Assembly: GCF_024721155.1 (NCBI RefSeq)
Contig: NZ_JAHVAP010000008.1
Coordinates: 186,001-250,000, forward strand
Source of the DNA: Mucilaginibacter phenanthrenivorans
GTDB lineage: Bacteria; Bacteroidota; Bacteroidia; Sphingobacteriales; Sphingobacteriaceae
DNA: 64,000 bases
Reading direction: 5' to 3'
A model generated the notes under the pieces. That model made no database searches, was not told the origin of the DNA, and saw nothing but the letters and a program-made list of their open reading frames with translations. Shown here piece after piece: positions 17,550-25,924 of the stretch. The position numbers and the translations under genes were made by a program. How positions within the stretch are numbered: the stretch's first letter is position 1; every line of letters starts with the position of its first letter.

Positions 17550-17585
17550 ACTTAGTTTTCGGTTCGCTAAACAACCGTTATCCCA

Positions 17586-18716
17586 ATGAAAACACCTAAA
17601 TACTTACTGTTACTCATAGCCTGTTTATTTACCTTTAATGCCTTTGCGCAACAAATAGCAGATAGCTCGTTCCTGGTCCGTGGATTTGCAATAGCAGCAC
17701 CCAGGCCCGATGGTGTAGCCGATTTTGTTAAATTTATAAACGAAGAACTGGCGCCCCGCAAGGTCAATACACTGATCCTTAGGGTCGATTATAACTACCA
17801 GTTTAAGAGTCATCCGGAACTTCGCGACTCCATCGCCTTGTCAAAGAGCGACGTAAAAAAAATGGTGGAAGCCTGCAAAAAAAACAGCATCAGTATCATT
17901 CCGCAGATCAACCTGCTTGGGCACCAATCATGGGCTAATAAAACGGGAATGCTGCTGAAGATATATCCCGAATTTGATGAAAATCCATGGGTAAAGGTGC
18001 CGTTAACCGCAGCCGAATATAAATGGCCTAATGCAGATGCCCTTTATTGTAAAAGCTATTGCCCCCTTCATCCCGGGGTGCATAAAGTTGTGTTTGACCT
18101 GATTGACGAGATCACCGAGGTGTTTGAAGCAAAGGCTTTTCATGCCGGTATGGATGAAGTGTTTTATTTGGGTGAGGATAAATGCCCCCGCTGCGCAGGG
18201 CGCGACAAGGCCGTTCTTTTCGCGAACGAGGTTCAAACTATCCGCGATCATTTGGCTGAAAAAAACCAGGAACTTTGGATCTGGGGCGATCGGTTGATTG
18301 ATGGCAGAACCACGGGGATAGGAGAGTGGGCGGCCAGCTACAACAACACCTGGAGGGCTGTCGACCTTATTCCCCGGGATGTGGTGATTTGTGACTGGCA
18401 ATATGACGAGGATAACCAAACAGCAGTTTATTTTGCCATGAAGGGCCTGCGGGTAGTTACCTGTGCCTGGAACAGGCCGAAAGTGGCAGTAAGCCAGGTA
18501 GAAGATCTGTACCGTTCACGGGCATTGGCAGGTAAAGCGCTAAAAGGGCGATTTTATGGTATTGCCGAAACGGTATGGTCATCGCCTGTACAGTTTCTAA
18601 ACGGCTATTATGGAAAAACTGTGAGCCCCCAGGGTGGCGATAACACACCATGGAACACCTTTAAGATTATGTTTGGTAAGGCTGGGCAGTTGGATCAGGC
18701 AGCTGTCAGCAAATAG
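17586..18716 (+). CDS. Secreted GH20-like glycoside hydrolase
   Basis: A 376-residue protein with a Sec signal peptide (1-21, ending FAQ) and a single TIM-barrel domain. The barrel shows family-20 features: VNTLILRVDYNYQF on strand 2, SIIPQINLLGHQSW on strand 3, and FHAGMDEVFYLG with an Asp-Glu pair near residues 190-191, at the position of the GH20 catalytic Asp-Glu that supports substrate-assisted hydrolysis of N-acetylhexosaminides. The N-terminal GH20b domain and other accessory domains are absent, and a CPRC pair follows the catalytic motif. It could thus be a GH20-related hydrolase of other specificity. It stands alone after the structured non-coding region. Confidence 0.75.
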   Translation: MKTPKYLLLLIACLFTFNAFAQQIADSSFLVRGFAIAAPRPDGVADFVKFINEELAPRKVNTLILRVDYNYQFKSHPELRDSIALSKSDVKKMVEACKKNSISIIPQINLLGHQSWANKTGMLLKIYPEFDENPWVKVPLTAAEYKWPNADALYCKSYCPLHPGVHKVVFDLIDEITEVFEAKAFHAGMDEVFYLGEDKCPRCAGRDKAVLFANEVQTIRDHLAEKNQELWIWGDRLIDGRTTGIGEWAASYNNTWRAVDLIPRDVVICDWQYDEDNQTAVYFAMKGLRVVTCAWNRPKVAVSQVEDLYRSRALAGKALKGRFYGIAETVWSSPVQFLNGYYGKTVSPQGGDNTPWNTFKIMFGKAGQLDQAAVSK

Positions 18717-18768
18717 AAGGTTCTTTTAGGTGGCGCATTAAGTATTGGAATAACAATAGCCATATTAT

Positions 18769-21700
18769 TTATGCTTTATTCGTAACCTTTTTACCGTATT
18801 TTTCAAGTAAAGCTACCAGTTCCGAAAGCTTCATGGGCTTGCTCAAATAATCGTCCATTCCTGCTTTTATACAATCGTCCCTGTCCTCGGCCATGGCGTT
18901 TGCGGTCATGGCAATTATAAATGGTTGCTTGGCGATTTGTTCCCTGATGAGGCGGGTGGCTTCCAGTCCGTCCATTTCGGGCATTTGAACATCCATCAGG
19001 ATAATATCGTAGTTGCGTTTGTGCATGGCGTCCAGGGCGGCCTGGCCGTTGTTTACTATCGACGGATAGTAACCCATTTTCTGGAGAATGTGCATGGCAA
19101 CCTTTTGATTTACCAGGTTGTCTTCCGCAATTAAAATATCCATCGGGTACAATCTTGCGGTATCCTTCGAAAGTTGACCTTGTCCTGTTTTAATATTGGG
19201 GATTAGACTTTTGTCGCGGCTTAGCTGCTCAATAATGTGCCGGTAAAGTATATGATACTTTGCAGGTTTGGTTAATATCACATTAAATAAATTAGCCTCG
19301 CGCTTACCCTGCTGATTGTCAACAGAACTCAGCAGAATTATAGGCAGGTCTGGATAAATTTCCCTGAGTTTTTTTGCGAGGACAATACCATCCATTTCCG
19401 GCATATTCAAATCTGTTATTACCAGGTCCATGTGTTCAGTAGCCAGTACTGCAAGGGCTATAGCTCCCGATTGAGCAACCAATGGAATAAATTCCCATTG
19501 TTTTAGCTGCTCCTCCATTATTGTGCGGTTAGTGGCATTATCGTCGACCACCAGTATTTTTTTGTTTTCGAGTTCCGCAGAACTTAAATTGGTATCAGTT
19601 TTTGGAGGTGTTGTACCAACCTTGGCCCGGATATCAAAATTAAAGATAGTGCCAACCCCAAGTTCACTTTGTACGGTTATTTCGCCCCCCATTAAATTGA
19701 TCAGTTTTTCGCTGATGATCAGGCCTAGACCGGTGCCGCCATATTTGCGGGTTGTGCTTGAATCAACCTGTGAAAACGCTTTGAACAGTCGTGTTAACTT
19801 ATCCTTAGGGATTCCGATACCCGTGTCACGAACCACGAACGATAGCTCACGATCAATGGTTTTGGATGCCGAAGCGCTAATGCCTATAAAGATTTCGCCT
19901 TTGGAGGTAAACTTTATGGCGTTGCCCACCAGGTTTATCAGGATCTGCCTGAGTCGCATAGAGTCGGCAATGATATGGGGTGGAACATTGGGTTCAATCC
20001 GGTAAACCAGGTCAACATTCAAACGCGAAGCTTTTTCAGCAAAAAGGTCCAATACGCCCTCTACACAATCCCTGATATCAAAATCATGTTCCTCCAGCTC
20101 CATGTTCCCCGATTCGATCTTTGAGAAATCGAGAATGTCGTTAATTACGGTAAGCAATGCATCACCCGAGCTTTTAATAATTTCGGCATATTCGTGCTGT
20201 TCAGGTGTTAACGAAGTGTTTGACAACAGTGTAGCCATCCCGATAACACCGTTCATTGGCGTCCGTATCTCATGGCTCATCGTTGCAAGAAATATACTTT
20301 TTGCTTTATTGGCGCTTTCTGCCTCTTCCCGTGCCTTTTCTGCTTCTTCCCTTGCTTTTTCTGCAAGTTCCTTCGATTTACGTTCTTCTATGGTAAGTTG
20401 AGCCATGCTCTCGGTGCGTTCTTTTACCTGCATTTCCAGGTTGGCCTTTTGCTTTTGGATGGTATGAACACGGTATTTAAACAAACCGTAGATAGCGCCA
20501 ATAATAGCCAGCAGTGCAAGAATTTCAAACCACCAGGTTAACCAAAACGGCGGTACGATAGTTATTTTCAGAGGCGACCTAACCGGCGACCATAAACCCT
20601 GGCTATTCCTATATTTTAGCATTACTGTATAAGTTCCGGGAGACAGGTTGGTATAGGACGCAGCGTTATGACTACCGATATAATTCCACTCCGTATCAAA
20701 GCCGTCTAAAAAATAAGCATATTGTTTTCTATCAGGTGATGCATAATCAAGCGCAGAAAATTCGAAGGAAAATACAGACTGCTTATAAGATAACGTTAAG
20801 TTACGCGTATCTGAAATGTCGTTTTTTAAAGGGGATGGGTCAGCAGCGTTTTTAGCAATCACAAGCGGTTTATTAAACAGTTGGAATGAGGTGATAACCA
20901 ATGGTGCAAAATTTGCCGAATTTAGCACATGACTGGGCGAAAACTCATTAAAGCCATTGATCCCGCCGAAATAAAGGTTACCGTTATGGTCCTTTAACGC
21001 AGAATGTGGTTTAAACTCGTCTCCCTGCAGGCCATCCTCCGTTGTATAGTTGCTAACTGTTCCTTTCTCCGGGTCAAACTTTGACAGGCCGCCGTTACTG
21101 CTCACCCATAACTTACCAAAGTTATCCTCTCTTATCGAATATATGATATCGCTTGGAAAGCCATCTTTTTTTGAAAAAATGGTAAAGTGTTTAGTAACAG
21201 GGTTGAAAAGGTCGAGGCCGGACAGGGTCGCTATCCATAACCTTCCTTTATTATCCTGCAAAATATCGGTTACGCCATTGTTGCTGATACTGTTCCGTTT
21301 TTCGCTGTGATTGAAATTTTCAAATTTGTCCGTTTTACGATTGTACAACTCGAGCCCGGCGTCTGATGTGCCTATCCATAAATTGCCGTTTTTATCCTCC
21401 AGCATCGAATAAATCCTGTCACTCACTATACTACCCGGGTTGGTACCATTAAATTTGTAATGCTTAAAGCTGTTTGTTTTTTCGTCGTAACAGTCCAAAC
21501 CATCATTAAATGTACTTAACCATGTTTTGTTGTTCTTGCCGTGTAGAATATAGTAAATGTTGTTGCCCCCAATTCCCTGTGGTTTAGTAGCATCATGTCT
21601 GAAGTTTTTAAATACGTGGGTCTTTAGGTTCATTATGCTTAGCCCGTCACCCCAGGTTCCAATCCATAAGTTACCGGCGCTATCTGGTTTTACAGTTAAA

Positions 21701-22992
21701 ATATAGTTACCGGTTACTCCGTTTTTTCCGTCCGGCTGCTTTTTATAGGAAGTGAAAGTTTTGCTTAGAGGATTAAACATATTTAACCCACCGCCATCGG
21801 TACCTATCCAGATGTTGTTGTTCTTATCTTCGGCAAGATCAAGTACATAGTTGTTTGAAAGGCTCCCCGGAAAACTGTTATGACGGTATAGTGCGAAGCT
21901 TGCTGTGGTTTTCTTAGAGAGATTGATGCCGCCACCAAAAGCCCCAACCCACATGTTAAAATTCCTATCCTTACATATAGCGTAGACCGAATTGCCGTTG
22001 ATGCTATTATTATCAATCTCGTCGTGCTGGTAAGTATTAAAAATACCTGATTGTTTGTTTAAGATACACAAGCCGCCGTTCTCAGTTCCTATCCATAAAT
22101 TACCGGCATCGTCATCATTTAAGCTGTAAATAGTGTTACTTGATATGCTGTTTGTGTTTTTTGGATCATGTTTAAATCGTTTAAAAGTTTTAAGCTGCCT
22201 GTTAAACAAATAAAGCCCATCGTCCTGTGTTCCTACCCATAAATAATGCTGTTTATCTTCAAAAATACTTATGATATTCGCCCCGGCGGGAGTGCCGGTA
22301 AGCGGGTCGAGATAGGTGAATTTGGTAAATGTTTCCGTCTTTCTATTATAAAGATTCAGCCCGCCTTTTGCTGCACCAACCCACAAGTTATGCTGCGCAT
22401 CGATATAAATCGAACGGATATTATCATCACTCAAACTGCCTAGGTGATCGTTTGAATGAGAATGATGCTGAAAGGTGTGTGTCTTTATGTTGTAGCAGTC
22501 AAGGCCACCGTTTTGAGTTCCCAGCCACAAGTTGTCGCCGTCAATTTTTAGTTTGTTAATTACATTATTTGCTATCGTGTTGCGATTGTTTTCATCGTGT
22601 ATAAACCTTACAAACCGGCTGGTTTTTCTTTGATACATGTTTAGGCCGCCCTGGGTAGCCAGCCAGATATTGCCGTTTTTGTCCTCGGCCATATCGGTCA
22701 CCATGTTATTGCTTAAGGAGGTGCTGTCATTGGCATCATATCGGTAGGTGATAAATTTATAGCCATCATACCGGTTCAGGCCATTTCGGGTGGCTATCCA
22801 CATGAAACCCCTGCTATCCTGTATAATGTTATTGACATTTATTTGCGATAGTCCTTCGCTTGTACCTACATGCAAAAACTTCAAGCTTTCGTTTTGTGCA
22901 GTACTGATAAATGGTAGTAAAATACCAATCACAAGCGTTATGGCAGAAGAAAAAAGCAATCTTTTATATACCTTAAACATAATCAAACTCAT
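18769..22992 (-). CDS. Propeller-sensor hybrid histidine kinase with two receiver domains
   Basis: A 1407-residue membrane sensor. In order: signal peptide (to about residue 32); two beta-propellers made of two-component-regulator repeats (about 40-760, recurring NIWIGT/LWIGT units); Y_Y_Y domain (about 765-830); one membrane helix (about 840-860); a KAREEAEKAREEAE coiled coil; HisKA with His907 in MSHEIRTPMNG; HATPase (N-box ILINLVGNAIKFT); receiver 1 (phospho-Asp1194 in TDLNMPEMDG); receiver 2 (Asp1334 in MDVQMPEMDG). Unlike classical HTCS regulators it has no AraC DNA-binding domain, so its output must pass to another protein. An alternative start four codons in (22980) is possible. It lies 11 bases after the PAS kinase gene and is surely co-transcribed with it. 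Confidence 0.93.
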   Translation of the reverse strand: MSLIMFKVYKRLLFSSAITLVIGILLPFISTAQNESLKFLHVGTSEGLSQINVNNIIQDSRGFMWIATRNGLNRYDGYKFITYRYDANDSTSLSNNMVTDMAEDKNGNIWLATQGGLNMYQRKTSRFVRFIHDENNRNTIANNVINKLKIDGDNLWLGTQNGGLDCYNIKTHTFQHHSHSNDHLGSLSDDNIRSIYIDAQHNLWVGAAKGGLNLYNRKTETFTKFTYLDPLTGTPAGANIISIFEDKQHYLWVGTQDDGLYLFNRQLKTFKRFKHDPKNTNSISSNTIYSLNDDDAGNLWIGTENGGLCILNKQSGIFNTYQHDEIDNNSINGNSVYAICKDRNFNMWVGAFGGGINLSKKTTASFALYRHNSFPGSLSNNYVLDLAEDKNNNIWIGTDGGGLNMFNPLSKTFTSYKKQPDGKNGVTGNYILTVKPDSAGNLWIGTWGDGLSIMNLKTHVFKNFRHDATKPQGIGGNNIYYILHGKNNKTWLSTFNDGLDCYDEKTNSFKHYKFNGTNPGSIVSDRIYSMLEDKNGNLWIGTSDAGLELYNRKTDKFENFNHSEKRNSISNNGVTDILQDNKGRLWIATLSGLDLFNPVTKHFTIFSKKDGFPSDIIYSIREDNFGKLWVSSNGGLSKFDPEKGTVSNYTTEDGLQGDEFKPHSALKDHNGNLYFGGINGFNEFSPSHVLNSANFAPLVITSFQLFNKPLVIAKNAADPSPLKNDISDTRNLTLSYKQSVFSFEFSALDYASPDRKQYAYFLDGFDTEWNYIGSHNAASYTNLSPGTYTVMLKYRNSQGLWSPVRSPLKITIVPPFWLTWWFEILALLAIIGAIYGLFKYRVHTIQKQKANLEMQVKERTESMAQLTIEERKSKELAEKAREEAEKAREEAESANKAKSIFLATMSHEIRTPMNGVIGMATLLSNTSLTPEQHEYAEIIKSSGDALLTVINDILDFSKIESGNMELEEHDFDIRDCVEGVLDLFAEKASRLNVDLVYRIEPNVPPHIIADSMRLRQILINLVGNAIKFTSKGEIFIGISASASKTIDRELSFVVRDTGIGIPKDKLTRLFKAFSQVDSSTTRKYGGTGLGLIISEKLINLMGGEITVQSELGVGTIFNFDIRAKVGTTPPKTDTNLSSAELENKKILVVDDNATNRTIMEEQLKQWEFIPLVAQSGAIALAVLATEHMDLVITDLNMPEMDGIVLAKKLREIYPDLPIILLSSVDNQQGKREANLFNVILTKPAKYHILYRHIIEQLSRDKSLIPNIKTGQGQLSKDTARLYPMDILIAEDNLVNQKVAMHILQKMGYYPSIVNNGQAALDAMHKRNYDIILMDVQMPEMDGLEATRLIREQIAKQPFIIAMTANAMAEDRDDCIKAGMDDYLSKPMKLSELVALLEKYGKKVTNKA

Positions 22993-23003
22993 CTTTTTAA
23001 TCG

Positions 23004-25703
23004 TTACGATGGATTTGCTAATTGCATTTGAGGGAATTCCACTATAAAACCAGTGCCTTTATTGAGTACGCTGTGTACCGCAATACTGCCTCCAAGGCTT
23101 TCCACTTGCATCTTAACCATAAATAATCCCATACCCTTACCCTCCACACTTGTATCAAACCTTTTGTACAAGCCAAATATTTCGCCGGCATACCTGGACA
23201 TATCGATTCCCCGGCCATTATCGTCATAAAAAAGACTGATCTTTCCGTTGCTAGTTGCCGTGCGTATGGTAATAAATGGTTCCGTGCCAGGATTTCGATA
23301 TTTAATACTATTTGTAATTAAATTATAAAAAATACTATAGATAAAGCTCTTTATCGAAAGCATTTCACTTGCTTCCGTAAAGTCATAAATTATCCGTACG
23401 TGTTCCTTTTCAATTAGGTTTCTTATGCTGAATTTTATATCCTCAATTAATTTAGATAATGAAATTAGCTCTATAATTTCGTTAATATCTTCGTTAACCT
23501 GTAAAACCTGGTTAAGATCCAATATAATGCCATCAAGCTTATACGCAGAATGGCTGATACTGTTTACTATTTTATTAAATTCAGTGACTTCAATATCCGG
23601 ATCTTTTAATAACGAGGATAACCCGATGATATTAGCCAAAGGAGCCCTTAGATTGTGCGATAATATGTAAGTAAATTGTTCAAGAGCTTTATTTCGTCGT
23701 ATCAGATCAGTAGTGATTTTTTCCCATTCTATTTCCGATTTTTTCTTCTCGGTGATGTCTTTAACAGTAAATACATGTCCAAAATCCTGATTTTCAATAT
23801 CTTTAATGCCGGCCCACGTTAAGTCGAACCATTTAGTAATGCCATTTGTTTCCCTTCTTAATTGGTAATTTATTGCTGACCCATTTTTTGTCTGATTTAA
23901 AATATCCAGTACAAAGCACCGCCGCTCTTCGTCAACAGCATTAATAATGGCATATCCCGCACTAATAGTTATATTGTTCTGTTCTTCAAAAAACTTTTTG
24001 GCGAGCGTATTGAAGGAAACAACGCTAGCATTGTTATCTAGTAGAATACAAGCCATATCTGTATTGTTGAAAATAGTTCGTAAACTGGCTTCCGATTTCC
24101 TGATCGCCATTTCGTCCGATATTTGTTTGGTAATATCGCGGGCTGCGCACGAAAGACCGATCACTACATCATTCTCCCAAATAGGGTTAATTGAGAAATT
24201 GATAAAGGAGGTAACATTGTTAATGGAATATTCTTTAGTGAATTGTACCCCCTTTCCCGTCAGCGCCCGCGCATAGGTCTTTTCCCATTCTTTTCCCTGG
24301 TCAGGGTCATTCTCACCTAAAAAATTTAATATACTATCGCCTGGCTTAACTTCTACATTGTAAACCTTTAAAACGTTATCTTTAAATAGTTTATTAAAAG
24401 TTATACACCTTAAATCGGTATCAAGCGAATAAATACTGGCATCGGTATTTTCAATTATGGCAGTTAAATTGGCGGCCGATTTTCTAATTGCGATTTCATC
24501 AAGTTTTTGCCTGCTTATGTCGCGCGAAAAGCAGGACATCCCGATTACTTTGCCAACTTGCCAAATAGGATTGATTGAATAGTTAAGGTAAACCTTATCA
24601 TTTCCAAATGGATATTCATTTACAAATTGCATTGTTTCCCCCGAAAGCGCCCTCTTGTAAATTCCCCTCCATTTGACAGCCATATCCGGATCCAGACTAT
24701 TAACAAGTGCTAACATGTTAGCACCCTGTTCAATATGAAATCCATAAACATGCTTCATTGCATTTTTAAATGGCTGATTGAAGGTGATGAGCTTAAAGTC
24801 CGAATCAAGAGAGTAGACCAGGTCTGTCGTGTTTTCAATAATTGCTGATAAATTGGCTTCCGATCTTTTCAGTGCATCTTCATCTGATTTACGTTGAGTA
24901 ATATCAGTAAGCATAGCCAATGTGCCCAAATATCTTCCCTCATCATCAAATAAGCCATTAGTAGCAACGTTACATACAACCAGGTCACCGCTTTTTGTTA
25001 TAAAAGTTGATTCATGAACTTCTATTGTGTCACGATTTCGTTTATTGAGGCGTTCTATCGTTTTCTCTTTTTCATCCGCATCCTTGAAATCATAGCTATG
25101 TTTACCGATCATCTCTTCGGAAGAATAGCCCAGGATGTCACACATTTTTTTGTTGACAAAAACTGTTAAAAGGTTTTCATCAATCATCCAAATTCCTTCG
25201 TGCGCGGTCTCTACTATTTGGCGGTATCGTCTCTCACTTTGTATTAATTCATCTTCTGGCAACCTGGCTTTCGTATGATTAAGAAATCCGTTTAAGTTAT
25301 TATTTGTATTTTTTTGAGTGTTATGCTTTTCAAGAGCGTTTAAAATTGCATCCTGAAGGCTCTCGATAGCGTCTTTTAAAATGTAATCATAAGCACCTTG
25401 TTTTATGACGTTAACAACGTCTACAGTTAAGCTATCTTGCGAGGGGACATTTACCGCAATTAAAGGAATACTCAGCCCCATTTTTTTAATATTGGCTAAA
25501 GCAGCTATTGTTTTTGAAGAAGGCGCAACGTCTCCCGAAATGACAACATCCGGATGAAACGATATTAAAGAAGGCAGATAGTCCTCCTGCGGTTGCACCG
25601 AAAGTACTTCACACTCAACGCCGGTATTTTTCAGTATCTGGCCTGCCAGTGCAGCGTCTCCAAAGGCATGTTCAAGATATAGGATTTTAATTTTAGCGTT
25701 CAC
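23004..25703 (-). CDS. PAS-domain histidine kinase with N-terminal degenerate receiver
   Basis: An 899-residue protein, apparently cytoplasmic (no signal peptide or helix), starting with GTG. Residues about 5-130 form a receiver-like fold: the C-terminal Lys motif GAYDYILKDA is kept, but the N-terminal acidic pair reads LEHAFGDA and the phospho-site region reads VVISGDVAPSS, so it is degenerate or atypical. Four PAS/PAC units follow (about 155-650; YRQIVETAHEGIWMIDENLL, NLSAIIENTTDLVYSL and repeats), then the kinase core with His683 in LSHNLRAPLANIIG and an ATPase domain (DDNGRGIDM, GKGMGLFMVK). The core resembles phytochrome/PAS-type kinases of Bacteroidota. It is first in an operon with the propeller hybrid kinase. 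Confidence 0.92.
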   Translation of the reverse strand: MNAKIKILYLEHAFGDAALAGQILKNTGVECEVLSVQPQEDYLPSLISFHPDVVISGDVAPSSKTIAALANIKKMGLSIPLIAVNVPSQDSLTVDVVNVIKQGAYDYILKDAIESLQDAILNALEKHNTQKNTNNNLNGFLNHTKARLPEDELIQSERRYRQIVETAHEGIWMIDENLLTVFVNKKMCDILGYSSEEMIGKHSYDFKDADEKEKTIERLNKRNRDTIEVHESTFITKSGDLVVCNVATNGLFDDEGRYLGTLAMLTDITQRKSDEDALKRSEANLSAIIENTTDLVYSLDSDFKLITFNQPFKNAMKHVYGFHIEQGANMLALVNSLDPDMAVKWRGIYKRALSGETMQFVNEYPFGNDKVYLNYSINPIWQVGKVIGMSCFSRDISRQKLDEIAIRKSAANLTAIIENTDASIYSLDTDLRCITFNKLFKDNVLKVYNVEVKPGDSILNFLGENDPDQGKEWEKTYARALTGKGVQFTKEYSINNVTSFINFSINPIWENDVVIGLSCAARDITKQISDEMAIRKSEASLRTIFNNTDMACILLDNNASVVSFNTLAKKFFEEQNNITISAGYAIINAVDEERRCFVLDILNQTKNGSAINYQLRRETNGITKWFDLTWAGIKDIENQDFGHVFTVKDITEKKKSEIEWEKITTDLIRRNKALEQFTYILSHNLRAPLANIIGLSSLLKDPDIEVTEFNKIVNSISHSAYKLDGIILDLNQVLQVNEDINEIIELISLSKLIEDIKFSIRNLIEKEHVRIIYDFTEASEMLSIKSFIYSIFYNLITNSIKYRNPGTEPFITIRTATSNGKISLFYDDNGRGIDMSRYAGEIFGLYKRFDTSVEGKGMGLFMVKMQVESLGGSIAVHSVLNKGTGFIVEFPQMQLANPS

Positions 25704-25924
25704 AAATTTAAAATTTAATAAGCACGTAAGTCCTGATAACCACTGTTCTAATGACTTATTTTAAAATTTGTGTGCTACTATAGTGCCATCTGCTTAAATG
25801 GCTCTTTATTAGGCTTCTATTGGGGGATCGTTCCCTTGGTAAATTCCATATTCTGGATTTGTTTTCTTCTTTTGGAATTTAGCAGGGTAAATATGTTGTT
25901 GTTTCAGCGCAATCTTTTTACAAG

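Noticed and set aside
19523..20005. A 160-codon frame antisense to the propeller hybrid kinase
   Set aside because: It is a mirror of the conserved kinase and receiver coding region; Ser/Leu-rich shadow frames are expected there.
25703..25710. TAAATTTG right at the PAS kinase start as its -7 promoter element
   Set aside because: It touches the GTG start codon, so transcription would begin inside the coding region; the true promoter must be further upstream.
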